A DNA stretch of 64,000 bases from Saccharothrix tamanrassetensis. Its GTDB lineage: Bacteria > Actinomycetota > Actinomycetes > Mycobacteriales > Pseudonocardiaceae. The position numbers and the translations under genes are program-made. The notes below the pieces were generated by a model, which worked only from the letters and a program-made list of their open reading frames with translations, was not told the origin of the DNA and made no database searches. The stretch is taken from contig NZ_JACHJN010000006.1 in assembly GCF_014203665.1 (NCBI RefSeq), forward strand, positions 248,001 through 312,000, in the 5' to 3' direction. Shown here in pieces: positions 34,454-42,909 of this stretch. The stretch's first letter is position 1. Each line of letters opens with the position of its first letter.

Positions 34454-36076
34454 TCACTTCTTCCAGGGCACCTGCGGTGACGGGTAGAAGTTCACGCCCT
34501 GCGCCTGCCAGCGGGGAGCCTGCGCCGCCAGGCGGTGCTTGAACTTCTCCCAGTCGTGGGTGTTCCACGGCGACCAGCCCAGTTCGGCGATCGCCGGCAG
34601 CCTCGGGAACGCCATGAACTCCAGGTCCGCGGAGTTCGTCAGCGTCTCCGTCCACAGTGGAGCCTCGACGCCGCGCACCGCCGACTCGGGCAGGTCCTGG
34701 ACGTACGCGCCGGGGTTCCAGTCGTACGCGTCCTCCACGTCGGTGAAGCCCGCCCAGCTCAGGCCCAGCGGCGTCTTTGCGTCGTACTTCATGTCCAGGT
34801 ACGCCTTGCTGGCGGGCGACAGCACGATCTTGTTGCCGCGCGCGGCGGCGGCGACCATGTCCGGCGCGACCGTCTTCGTGCCCCAGAACTGCGGCACCGC
34901 CGACGCGGCCGGCGTGGCCTTGACGAACTCGTGCCACCCGGACGCGGTCTTGCCGTACTTCGCCACCATGGGCAGGACCCTGTCCATGAACTTGATGAAG
35001 TCCGGGTCCGTGGTCGCCAGCGCCTCGTCGCCGCCGATGTGGACGTACTCGCCCGGCGTCAGCGCCGCGACCTCGCGCAGCACGTCGTCCACGAACTTGT
35101 AGGTGATGTCCTTGTCGATGCACAGCGAGCTGAAGCCGACGTTGATGCCGGTGTACAGCGGCGGGGCGACGCCGTCGCAGTTCAGCTCCGCGTACGAGGC
35201 GAGCGCGGCGTTGGTGTGGCCGGGGATGTCGATCTCCGGGATCACCGTGATGTGCCGGGACGCCGCGTAGGCGACCAGGTCCTTGTACTGCGCCTGGGTG
35301 TAGTACCCGCCGGGGCCGCCGCCGACCTCGGTGCTGCCGCCGTAGGTGGCCAGCCGGGGCCAGCTCTTGATCTCCAGCCGCCAGCCCTGGTCGTCGGCCA
35401 GGTGCAGGTGCAGCCGGTTCACCTTGTACTGCGCGATCTGGTCGATGTAGCGCTTGACCTCGTCGACGGAGAAGAAGTGCCGTGCCACGTCGAGCATCGC
35501 GCCCCGGTGCCCGTAGCGCGGGTAGTCCAGCACGCTGCCGCCGGGCGCGGTCCACGGGCCCCGCTGCCTGGTCTTCGCCTCCACCTTGGCGGGCAGCAGC
35601 TGGCGGAACGTCTGCACGCCCGCGAACAGCCCGGCCGCGGTCTTCGCGCGGATGACGACACCGCGCCGGGTCACGTCGAGCTGGTAGCCCTCCTTGCCGA
35701 CCCGGTGGTCCGCGCCGACCAGCAGCAGCGAGATGCCGCGCCAGGAAGCGCCGGGCGTGACCGGCAGCCGGTACCCGGTGGACGGGCGCAGCACGTCGGC
35801 CAGGTACTCGCCGACCCGCTTGGCGTCCCGCGAGCCGGGGTGGGTGTAGATCCGCGTGTCGGCGGAGAGCGCGTAGGTCACGCCCGGCTTCGGCGTCACC
35901 TTCACCGGCGCGGGCACGATCTGCTGCAACGAGGTCTGCGGCGAGGGCGTCTCCGGACTCGCGTGCGCGGGGACGGCCGCGCCCAGCGCGCCGACGAACA
36001 GCGTCGCGGCGAGCGCCCGTCCCAGGCCGCGCCGGCCGGCGCGGCTGGTTCTTCCCACGTGTTCGTGTCGAGGCAC
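34454..36076 (-). CDS. Secreted beta-N-acetylhexosaminidase, GH20
   Basis: The 540-residue protein begins with a basic Tat-like or Sec signal (RRGLGRALAATLFVGALGAA, cut near AHA). A GH20b domain follows (about 55-180), then the catalytic barrel from YGHRGAMLDVARHFFSVDEV. The Asp-Glu pair of substrate-assisted catalysis is Asp350-Glu351 in HIGGDEALAT. WAGFTDVEDAYDW and LWTETLTN follow. It releases N-acetylglucosamine from chitobiose or cell-wall glycans outside the cell. AGGAGG lies directly before an ATG at 36082 but 6 bases before the GTG at 36076, so GTG is preferred. A dre-like site lies 75-90 bases upstream. Confidence 0.95.
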   Translation of the reverse strand: MPRHEHVGRTSRAGRRGLGRALAATLFVGALGAAVPAHASPETPSPQTSLQQIVPAPVKVTPKPGVTYALSADTRIYTHPGSRDAKRVGEYLADVLRPSTGYRLPVTPGASWRGISLLLVGADHRVGKEGYQLDVTRRGVVIRAKTAAGLFAGVQTFRQLLPAKVEAKTRQRGPWTAPGGSVLDYPRYGHRGAMLDVARHFFSVDEVKRYIDQIAQYKVNRLHLHLADDQGWRLEIKSWPRLATYGGSTEVGGGPGGYYTQAQYKDLVAYAASRHITVIPEIDIPGHTNAALASYAELNCDGVAPPLYTGINVGFSSLCIDKDITYKFVDDVLREVAALTPGEYVHIGGDEALATTDPDFIKFMDRVLPMVAKYGKTASGWHEFVKATPAASAVPQFWGTKTVAPDMVAAAARGNKIVLSPASKAYLDMKYDAKTPLGLSWAGFTDVEDAYDWNPGAYVQDLPESAVRGVEAPLWTETLTNSADLEFMAFPRLPAIAELGWSPWNTHDWEKFKHRLAAQAPRWQAQGVNFYPSPQVPWKK

Positions 36077-36151
36077 GGACATCCTCCTGGGGTCGGCGTG
36101 GATCACCCGGGCGGCGGCGGATTCACCGTTACAGCCTGGCCAGGAGGTGTC

Positions 36152-36166
36152 AAGGTCCAGACCAAT
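36152..36166. promoter_or_regulatory. DasR-like (dre) operator candidate
   Basis: On the minus strand the bases read ATTGGTCTGGACCTT, close to the actinobacterial DasR site built around TGGTCTAGACCA. It lies about 76-90 bases upstream of the hexosaminidase GTG. DasR represses aminosugar and chitin genes until glucosamine-6-phosphate binds it, which suits this gene. The site overlaps the last base of the CYTH-CHAD stop codon. Confidence 0.55.
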
Positions 36167-37650
36167 CAGTAGAACTTCGGCTTGCCGAGGTCACGCCACA
36201 CCGCGGGGAAGTGCTCCTCCACCCGCGCGGCCTTGCCCAGCTCCATGCCGTACAGCAGGCCGAAGGTGAACCCGTTGCCGCCGTCCCGGTGCGCCTGGCC
36301 GCCGAGCTCGCGCAGCACCGGACGGGCCACCACGCTGTCCTGGTGGTCGCCCAGCAACGTCTGGAGGTCCTTCAGGCGCTTGCGGTACTTCGTGGCGCTC
36401 TTGCCGTACAACGGTTCCACCGCCTCCACCGCGTACCGCAGCCGCTTGGCGGCCTTGCGGGACTCGTGCAGCGACTCGTCGTCGTGCGCGTTCTCCGCCG
36501 ACTTCGCGAGGCGGCGGTAGGTCTTGTCCACCAGCTTCGGCAGCACCTTCTTGGCCTTGCCGTGGGCGAGCGGGGTCAGCGGCGGGTCGGCGATCAGCGC
36601 GTCCACGGCGTTCAACAGGTCGAAGTACCGGCGGCTGTCCATGGCGGCGGTCGCCGACTCGTGCGCAGCGGCCTCCAGCGGGGCGAAGTGCCGGGTCAGC
36701 TCGGCGGAGACGGTGCCGAGCACCAGTTCCGGGTCCAGCTTGGCGATGTTCTCCTCGAACCCGGCCCGGATCACCTCGGCGTCCCGCGCGTCGCCCAGCA
36801 CACCGGCGACCCACTTCAGCTCGTCGGTCAGCGCGCGGGTGCGGTCGCGTTCCACGATCTTGCCGAACGCCTGGAGCGCACTGCGCATCCGTCGTGTCGC
36901 CACGCGCATCTGGTGCACGGCGTCGTGTTCCTGGCGGCGGACCTTCGGGTCGTACTGCTTGAGGGCGTCCGCCTGCTCGCGGAGGTAGGCGAGGACCACG
37001 TCGCCCGCGGTGTCGCCGGTGTCGCCTGCGGGAGGTGCGGGGGCGATGCGGCCCGCCAGCAGCCTGGTGAGCTTCGCGGAGGAGGTGGAGCGGACGATGC
37101 CGGCCCGGGCCAGCCGTTCCTCCACGAGGTCCAGGAGCGCGATGTCGCCGCGTTCACCGAGCTCGACCTCGATCTCGCGCCACGTGTCGACGGTGGACTC
37201 GTCCGCCACGTCCTGCGCGGACACCAGGTCCTCCACGACCTCGGCGAGCAGCTTGCCCCGCTCGTCGACCAGCTGCCAGCGCTGGCGGGTGGTCTGGATG
37301 CGGGCCACCGGGGACAGCGCGTCGCCGCGGGCGTGCACCTGGACCAGCGACCCGAGTTCCTTGGGCGGGTGCTTGGCGGCGCGGCCCGCCGGCAGCCGGA
37401 CCTCCTCGCGGGTGTCGTCGTCCACCGGGAGCTTCAGGTGCCACCCGGCGTCGTCCCCGCCCGTGCGCCGGCGCAGCGTCAGGCCGGCGCGGGCCAGCCT
37501 CAGGTCGGCGGTGTCGTAGTAGACCGCCTCCAGCCGCTGCTCCTCCGGACCGGCCGCCGCCGCGACACCGGGGAGGTCCGCCAGCTCCGGCAGCCCGACG
37601 CCGGGAGGCGCCTCGTACTTGCGTTCCGTCTCGTGCACCGATGTCGACAT
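36166..37650 (-). CDS. CYTH and CHAD domain protein
   Basis: The 494-residue protein has an N-terminal CYTH triphosphate-tunnel domain with the ExExK signature in HETERKYE and acidic or basic strands such as VYYDTADLRLARAGLTLRRR. A CHAD helical domain from about 215 to the end has conserved histidines and basic residues (HDAVHQMRVATRRMRSALQA, then ESLHESRKAAKRLRYAVEAV). CYTH domains hydrolyse triphosphates or polyphosphate, and CHAD binds polyphosphate granules. A role in phosphate storage is inferred from the families. ATG 37650 is preferred over one at 37665, with only a weak GGGG site. It is followed by the hexosaminidase gene, whose promoter overlaps its stop. Confidence 0.93.
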   Translation of the reverse strand: MSTSVHETERKYEAPPGVGLPELADLPGVAAAAGPEEQRLEAVYYDTADLRLARAGLTLRRRTGGDDAGWHLKLPVDDDTREEVRLPAGRAAKHPPKELGSLVQVHARGDALSPVARIQTTRQRWQLVDERGKLLAEVVEDLVSAQDVADESTVDTWREIEVELGERGDIALLDLVEERLARAGIVRSTSSAKLTRLLAGRIAPAPPAGDTGDTAGDVVLAYLREQADALKQYDPKVRRQEHDAVHQMRVATRRMRSALQAFGKIVERDRTRALTDELKWVAGVLGDARDAEVIRAGFEENIAKLDPELVLGTVSAELTRHFAPLEAAAHESATAAMDSRRYFDLLNAVDALIADPPLTPLAHGKAKKVLPKLVDKTYRRLAKSAENAHDDESLHESRKAAKRLRYAVEAVEPLYGKSATKYRKRLKDLQTLLGDHQDSVVARPVLRELGGQAHRDGGNGFTFGLLYGMELGKAARVEEHFPAVWRDLGKPKFY

Positions 37651-37800
37651 GCCCCAGGCATACACCGTTTGGTGCGCGTTTACCCCAGGTCACTGTCAGT
37701 GATGGGACGTTGACCTGGCCGGGGGTTTGTTGCGGCCCGTCCGCGTGGTCTTTCCGGCGTGCCACTGGCCGGGGCCGGTTCGTGGGGTTGGCTGGGTCGC

Positions 37801-38595
37801 GTGCCCACGGAGAAGGAGCGGCTCGACTCGGTCGAGCCGACGGTCGCCGAACTCGTCACCCAGACCCAGCTGCTGACGGCCGAGCTGGGCCGGGTCAGCG
37901 CGCGGCTGCACGTGCTCGAACGGCGGCTCTCCGGTGCCGGGTCCGGGCCGGACGAGGACTTCGACGCGGTGGACGAGGAGATCGCCGACGTGGTGGCGGC
38001 CCTGCGGGCGGCGTGGGACGCCGAGCAGGAGGTGCTGGCCGACTCGGTGCGGATCGAGCTGCGGCAGGAGGTCGCGGAGTACGACGCGTTGCAGGAACGG
38101 CGGGATGCCGGGCGGGCGCGGCTGGCCTCCGGGCGGATGCCGCGGTTCGAGCGGGACGCGTTGGAGCACGAGGTGCACCAGCTGGACTGGCAGATCGGGG
38201 CGCGGGAGAGCGGGGCGCAGGAGGCTGCCGCCCGGTTGGCCGCGGACGAGGCGGCGGCGGGGGACTCCTGGCGGCAGGAGGCGATCCTGGCCGGGGAGAA
38301 GGCGCGCGAGGAGATCTGGGACGTCGCGGTGCGGCGGCTGGAGCGGGCGTTGGCGGCGGACAGCCGGCTGCCGGTGTGGTTCCGGGTGGGGATGGGGGAG
38401 ATCACCAGTCCCGATCCGAACCCCTGGGTCCGGGCGGCGACCGGGTTGATCGCCTATCGGTTGGAGTACGCGGTGGGGACGGCGGTGGATCCGTTGGGGG
38501 AGCCGCCTTCCGCGGGGTCCGGGTCGGCGGCTTGGGTGCGGCGGACTGAGGTCCACGCGGATCTGATGGATCAGTTGCAGTCGTTGCGGCCGTAG
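37801..38595 (+). CDS. Coiled-coil protein of unknown function
   Basis: From the GTG at 37801 a 264-residue frame begins with MPTEKERLDSVEPTVAELVT and is largely a charged helical coil, with leucine heptads around LLTAELGRVSARLHVLERRL and LRAAWDAEQEVLADSVRIEL. The C-terminal 70 residues (LPVWFRVGMGEITSPDP and AYRLEYAVGTAVDPLGE) look globular. There is no signal or membrane segment. Start GTG 37801 is a guess, since an upstream ATG at 37759 is in frame. No family recognised. It is divergent from the CYTH-CHAD gene. The 180 bases after it show no gene. Confidence 0.7.
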   Translation: MPTEKERLDSVEPTVAELVTQTQLLTAELGRVSARLHVLERRLSGAGSGPDEDFDAVDEEIADVVAALRAAWDAEQEVLADSVRIELRQEVAEYDALQERRDAGRARLASGRMPRFERDALEHEVHQLDWQIGARESGAQEAAARLAADEAAAGDSWRQEAILAGEKAREEIWDVAVRRLERALAADSRLPVWFRVGMGEITSPDPNPWVRAATGLIAYRLEYAVGTAVDPLGEPPSAGSGSAAWVRRTEVHADLMDQLQSLRP

Positions 38596-38776
38596 GGCGG
38601 GTTGCGGGGCGGCGGTCGGGTTCGGCGGTAGGGCGGGGTACGGGGCTGCGTGGGGGAAGAGCGTGAAGAGCGGGCGCTCGCCGCTGGGCAGGCCTCCGGG
38701 GGAAGGGCGTCGTGGGTCTGTGCCGGCGCGTACGGGTGTCGAAGCGGCGAGGGGCGCCGCGACAAGGTGGCTACGT

Positions 38777-39439
38777 TCAGCAGCGGGTGAGCATGAGGGC
38801 TAAGGCGTCGTGTTCGGGTTGGTCGACGGTGAGGTTGTAGGTGGCCTTCACGGAGATCCAGTTGGTGGCGTAGGTGCACCAGTAGGTCTCCAGCGGGGGC
38901 TTCCACTTCGCCGGGTCCTGGTCGCCCTTCGCGCGGTTGCTGGTGGCCGAGACCGCGATCAGTTGGATGCCGTTGAGGTCGTTGGCGAACGTCTTGCGCT
39001 GTTCGTCGGTCCACTTGTCGGCGCCGGACCGCCAGGCCTCGGCCAGGGCCACGGTGTGGTCGATGTCGAGCTTTCCCGCGTCGGTGATGGTCACACCGTC
39101 GTACGCGCTGGTCCACGTGCCGGAAGTGGCTTTGCAGCCCGGGTCGCTGCGCACCTCGGCCCCCTGGCGTTGCAGCACGATCTCACGGGTGTCGCAGGAG
39201 TTGCCCTGGCTGCTCCAGTGCGGGAAGCGGTCGCGGCTGTAGCCGGCCATCTTGCCTTCCGGCGCGATCTTGAGGGCGGCCAGTTGGCCGGCGGGGTTCT
39301 GGCCCGGGGTCGCTCCCGGCACCGACGGGGGCTGGGTCGGAGTGGTCGATTCCTGGTAGCGGGTCAGGTAGTAGCCGATGGCCAGCAGCAGGATCAACAC
39401 CGCCACGCTTGCCCATGTGGTCGACCGCTTCCGGCTCAT
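38777..39439 (-). CDS. Membrane-anchored HNH-type nuclease (DUF1524/GmrSD C-terminal-like)
   Basis: The 220-residue protein has one N-terminal membrane helix (WASVAVLILLLAIGYYL), a Pro/Thr linker and an outward-facing nuclease domain. The pattern LDIDHTVALAEAW, then NDLNGIQLIAVSATSNRAKG and DPAKWKPP is the DUF1524 HNH core: the DxDH pair supplies the general base and metal contact, and the NxxKG segment closes the site. The family also contains secreted nucleases. It probably degrades external DNA for phosphate or nutrients. A role in interbacterial competition is possible. Cysteines (Cys82, Cys101, Cys190-region and the final Cys) suggest disulfides outside. Confidence 0.88.
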   Translation of the reverse strand: MSRKRSTTWASVAVLILLLAIGYYLTRYQESTTPTQPPSVPGATPGQNPAGQLAALKIAPEGKMAGYSRDRFPHWSSQGNSCDTREIVLQRQGAEVRSDPGCKATSGTWTSAYDGVTITDAGKLDIDHTVALAEAWRSGADKWTDEQRKTFANDLNGIQLIAVSATSNRAKGDQDPAKWKPPLETYWCTYATNWISVKATYNLTVDQPEHDALALMLTRC

Positions 39440-39480
39440 GGGTCCAATGATCAGCGATCATCGTCCCGGCGCGGTAACCG

Positions 39481-39509
39481 GGGGCGCCGGGCGTCGTGGC
39501 CGGCGCCCC
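39481..39509. terminator. Hairpin terminator candidate after the formyltransferase gene
   Basis: GGGGCGCCGG (39481-39490) and CCGGCGCCCC (39500-39509) form a 10-bp perfect stem with a 9-base loop, 9 bases beyond the formyltransferase stop on the minus strand. No U-run is seen. Confidence 0.55.
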
Positions 39510-39517
39510 GTCGCGGG

Positions 39518-40465
39518 TCAGGGGCGGCTGGTGAGGTAGCCGCCCATGTGCGTGAAGTACTCCGTGGCACCGAGTTCACGGCCGTCCTCGGTGCGGACCC
39601 GCTTCACCAGCAGGGCGTGGTTGCGGCCTCGGCGGGCCTCGGCGCCGGCCACGATCGCCACGCCGTCGCCCTCGCGGTAGAAGATGCGGCCCGGGGTGCC
39701 GCCGTAGCGGGCCTGGGAGACCTCGGCCTCCACGATCTCCAGGCGCTTGCCCTTGTGGAACGCGAAGGCGCTCGGGTACGGCGCGCACTGGGCGCGGATC
39801 AGGCGGTCCAGTTCGTCGGCTTCCCACGTCCAGTCGATCCGCAGGTCCTCCTCGGCGCGCTTGTGGAAGAAGCTGGCCTTGGAGCGGTCCTGCTTGGTGA
39901 AGTCGGTGCGGCCCTTGGCGATCTCGGCCAGGCCGTCGACGGTGATCGGGCCGAACAGCTCCAGGGTCTTGTGGAACAGGTCGGCGGTCGTGTCGCGGGG
40001 ACCGACGGGGACGGCGCGTTGCAGCACGATGTCGCCCGCGTCCAGCGTCTCGTCCATCATGTGCGCGGTGACGCCGACCTCCTTCTCGTCGTTGATCAGG
40101 GCCCAGATCAGCGGCGAGAAACCCGCGTAGGCGGGCAGCAGCGAGTCGTGCACGTTCAGCGTGCCGTGCTTGGGCAGGGTGAAGATGTGCGGCGGGATCC
40201 ACGTGCGCCAGTTGGTGGCCACGATGACGTCCGGCTCGGCTTCCTTGAGCTTCTGGAACAGCTCGTCGTCGTCCGGGCGGTTGCGGATCACCACTTCCAC
40301 GCCGTGCTCGGCGGCCAGGTCGGCGACCGAGTCGCTCCAGATCCGCTCGTAGGCGTGGTCGCTCTTGGGGTGGGTGACGACCAGCACCACCTCGTGCTCG
40401 GAGGCCAGCAGCGCTTGGAGCGTGCGATGGCCCCACGTCTGGTAGCCGAACATGACCACCCGCAT
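39518..40465 (-). CDS. Methionyl-tRNA formyltransferase-like enzyme, probable siderophore hydroxyornithine formyltransferase
   Basis: The 315-residue protein has the Fmt hydrolase/formyltransferase domain. The N-terminal Rossmann part is RVVMFGYQTWGHRTLQALLA. The catalytic set has Asn104 and His106 in NVHDSLLPAYAGFSP and an Asp in DETLDAGDIVLQ. A C-terminal domain follows. It differs from housekeeping Fmt (which begins with RLVFAGTP-type sequence and sits beside def) and has an iron-box-like site in its promoter. N-formylation of hydroxyornithine for hydroxamate siderophores (the coelichelin, rhodochelin type) fits best. No peptide synthetase or ornithine monooxygenase is in the window, so it would be a detached part of a siderophore pathway. 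Confidence 0.85.
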   Translation of the reverse strand: MRVVMFGYQTWGHRTLQALLASEHEVVLVVTHPKSDHAYERIWSDSVADLAAEHGVEVVIRNRPDDDELFQKLKEAEPDVIVATNWRTWIPPHIFTLPKHGTLNVHDSLLPAYAGFSPLIWALINDEKEVGVTAHMMDETLDAGDIVLQRAVPVGPRDTTADLFHKTLELFGPITVDGLAEIAKGRTDFTKQDRSKASFFHKRAEEDLRIDWTWEADELDRLIRAQCAPYPSAFAFHKGKRLEIVEAEVSQARYGGTPGRIFYREGDGVAIVAGAEARRGRNHALLVKRVRTEDGRELGATEYFTHMGGYLTSRP

Positions 40466-40480
40466 GAGCTCCTCCTCGGT

Positions 40481-40514
40481 TTAGGGCACCCTAAGTTATC
40501 CAACCCTAACCTAA
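40481..40514. promoter_or_regulatory. Iron-box (IdeR/DmdR-type) site cluster
   Basis: On the minus strand TTAGGTTAGGGTTGGATAA (40514-40496) matches 14 of 19 positions of the actinobacterial iron box TTAGGTTAGGCTAACCTAA. Next to it TTAGGGCACCCTAA (40481-40494) is a perfect 14-base palindrome of the same half-site. Both lie 16-49 bases before the formyltransferase ATG, and the amidohydrolase start is 25 bases on the other side. Iron-replete repression is expected. Confidence 0.65.
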
Positions 40515-40538
40515 TTCGTCGTGCAGTAGCCTGCGCGG

Positions 40539-42122
40539 GTGATCCTGGACCTGAAGTTGGTCGGCGGGCGGTTCGCGACCATGGACGCCGGGCGTCCGGC
40601 CGCCTCGTGCGTCGGGGTGTGGGGTGGTCGGATCGTCGGGCTGGACGACGAGGTGGCCGACCTGTCCGCGCGGAGAGTCGTGGATCTGGGTGGAGCTGTC
40701 GTGCTGCCCGGCTTCGTCGACGCGCACAACCACTTGGCTTGGGCCGGCAGGGCTTCGCGGACCTTGGACATCTCGGGCTGTGCGAGTGTCGCGCAGGTGC
40801 TGGAGTTGCTGCACGGGGCTTCCCGGTCGCGGTGGCTGGAGGTCGCCGGGTACGACCATCGGGTGCTGGATCGGCCGTTGACGGCACGTGATCTGGATGT
40901 CGTGGGGCCACGCGTCTACGTGCAGGACCTGTCGGGGCACGCGTGCGTGGTGAGCAGTGATGTGCTGGAAATGTTGCCGCGCAACGTCCTGGCCGATGTG
41001 CAGCGGGATGCCGGTGGTGCGCCGACGGGCTTCCTGGCGGAGGGTGCGCAGACGGCGGCCCGCGCGTTGATGCTGCCGTACTCGTTGGCGGACATCGCTT
41101 CCGATGTGCGGCTGGGGGCGTTGCAGTGCCTGCGTGAAGGTGTGGTGCTGGCGGCCGAGGCGGGGGTGGGGGAGGGGCTGATCGGCAGCAGTCCGTTGGA
41201 GGTCGCGGCCTACCAGCGCGCGGAGCTGCCCATCCGGGTGCAGCTGATGGTGTCGGCCGGGGAGTTGCGGGAAGTTCGGGCGCACGAGGCGGACGGGGTG
41301 CGGCGGGCGTTGCCGTTGGGGCTGCGGACCGGGTTGGGCGACGAGTGGCTGTCCGTCGGGGCGCTGAAGCTGTGGACCGACGGCGGGATGATCGCCCGGA
41401 CGGCCGCGCTGACCTCGCCCTACCTGGGGGTCGGCGGGGTCGGTCAGTGGCAGGACGACCCCGGGGTGATGCGGGCGGCGATCCTCGACGGGCACGCGGC
41501 CGGGTGGCAGTTGGCGGTGCACGCGATCGGGGATCGGGCGATCGACTTCGCGCTGGACGCGTTGGCGCGGGCACAGGCGTCGGTGGCACGGCCGGACGCG
41601 CGGCACCGGATCGAGCACTGCGGGCTGGTGCGGCCTGATCAGTTGGACCGGATCGCGGGCCTGGGGGTGACGCCGGTCGTGCAGCCGACGTTCCTGTGGG
41701 CCTACGGGGACGACTACTCGGCGATCATGGGGCCGGAGCGCGCGCCGTGGATGTACCGGGGGCGGGCGTTCCTGGACCGGGGTGTGGTGGTCGCCGGCAG
41801 CTCGGACCGGCCGGTGGCGGACGGGAACCCGTTGCGCGCCATCCAGTTCATGGTGGAACGGCGGTCGCGGGGCGGGTCGGCCGTCGGGCCGGACGAGGCG
41901 TTGACGGTGCAGGAGGCGATCTCCGCCTACACGCTCGGTGCGGCCTACGCGTGTCGCCGGGAGGACGTGCTGGGATCGATCACGGCCGGCAAGCTGGCCG
42001 ATCTCGTGGTGCTGGACGCGGACCCCCGGACATCGGAGGTGTCGGCGATCGGGGACATCGGGGTGCTGGCGACGGTGGTCGGCGGCGAGTTCCGGCACGA
42101 CCCCGGCGGGTTCGCGAGCTGA
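40539..42122 (+). CDS. Amidohydrolase, YtcJ-like
   Basis: The 527-residue metal-dependent hydrolase has the amidohydrolase 3 layout. LPGFVDAHNHLAWAG contains the first metal-ligand HxH. GGGMIARTAAL-like DGGMIARTAALT lies near residue 287. AVHAIGDRAIDFALDAL has a ligand histidine and HRIEHCGLVRPDQ another. GSSDRPVADGNPL has the ligand Asp. It would hydrolyse an amide or cyclic amide of unknown structure in the cytoplasm. The GTG at 40539 shares the divergent promoter with the iron-box gene, so it may also respond to iron. No clear ribosome site (GCGGG). Confidence 0.9.
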   Translation: MILDLKLVGGRFATMDAGRPAASCVGVWGGRIVGLDDEVADLSARRVVDLGGAVVLPGFVDAHNHLAWAGRASRTLDISGCASVAQVLELLHGASRSRWLEVAGYDHRVLDRPLTARDLDVVGPRVYVQDLSGHACVVSSDVLEMLPRNVLADVQRDAGGAPTGFLAEGAQTAARALMLPYSLADIASDVRLGALQCLREGVVLAAEAGVGEGLIGSSPLEVAAYQRAELPIRVQLMVSAGELREVRAHEADGVRRALPLGLRTGLGDEWLSVGALKLWTDGGMIARTAALTSPYLGVGGVGQWQDDPGVMRAAILDGHAAGWQLAVHAIGDRAIDFALDALARAQASVARPDARHRIEHCGLVRPDQLDRIAGLGVTPVVQPTFLWAYGDDYSAIMGPERAPWMYRGRAFLDRGVVVAGSSDRPVADGNPLRAIQFMVERRSRGGSAVGPDEALTVQEAISAYTLGAAYACRREDVLGSITAGKLADLVVLDADPRTSEVSAIGDIGVLATVVGGEFRHDPGGFAS

Positions 42123-42198
42123 ACCCGCGGCACGGCGGCGCTGCCCCGGTGGAGGCGGCGGCACGGCCGGACCGCGGTCCCGCGTCGTCGGCCGGCCG

Positions 42199-42858
42199 TC
42201 AGGCGCTCATCCGCCAGTGCACGACGTACCCGGCGGCCTCGGCGGCGATCAGGGCGTCCAGCTTGGCCAGGTTCGTCCGCTTGGCCATCCGGAACGCCCG
42301 GCCCCGCCGTGCGTCCAGCAGCAGCGGTGTCGCGTCCGGCAAGGTGTCCCGCACGGTCTGCTGGAGGATGCGCAGCCCCACGTTGGCCGCCTCCTGCGTC
42401 ATCTCGCGTTCCTTCAGGTAGACCAGCACGGCCGCTTTCGAGCCGTCCGGCAGGCGCAGGCCCAGGTGCGGCCGCACGCGCAGCGTCAACTCGCCGGCCG
42501 CCCACTTCGCGGACGACACCTGCACGCCGGTCGCCCTGGTCCCCCGCAGCCAGGGCAGGAAGCCCTGCCGAACCTCCTCGAACGCCCGGAGCTGCCCGTT
42601 GCGCGACGCCGACCGCACCGCCGCGTCCAGCTCGGCGTCCGGGTCGGTTGAGTTCGCGGCACGGCGCATGGCGTCCCGCATCGGGTTGTAGAACCCGCAC
42701 ACCCACGGGTCCGTGCCCAGGTACACGTCCCGCTGCTCGGACACGATGTTGATCCGGCCGCGCTGTCCGCTCATCACGTACTCGGTGAACGACAACGCGG
42801 TGACGCTGACCGGTTCCACGACCACGACGGGCTCCCCTCGGCGCAGGATCGAACTCAT
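42199..42858 (-). CDS. Protein of unknown function (219 aa)
   Basis: I do not recognise this protein. It has 219 residues with no signal or membrane segment. Features are an N-terminal beta-rich stretch (EPVVVVEPVSVTALSFTEYV), a segment YLGTDPWVCGFYNPMRDAMR, and a helical C-terminal half with repeated basic patterns (RRGRAFRMAKRTNLAKLDAL). The composition is ordinary high-GC and codon use matches its neighbours. It ends 76 bases beyond the convergent amidohydrolase. A MarR gene on the same strand lies 51 bases upstream, so they may form an operon, which would make it a target of that regulator. Confidence 0.7.
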   Translation of the reverse strand: MSSILRRGEPVVVVEPVSVTALSFTEYVMSGQRGRINIVSEQRDVYLGTDPWVCGFYNPMRDAMRRAANSTDPDAELDAAVRSASRNGQLRAFEEVRQGFLPWLRGTRATGVQVSSAKWAAGELTLRVRPHLGLRLPDGSKAAVLVYLKEREMTQEAANVGLRILQQTVRDTLPDATPLLLDARRGRAFRMAKRTNLAKLDALIAAEAAGYVVHWRMSA

Positions 42859-42909
42859 GTTCGAATTCTACCCGTCGGGTACGACAATCCGCGGTGGCGG
42901 ACAGGTGCT

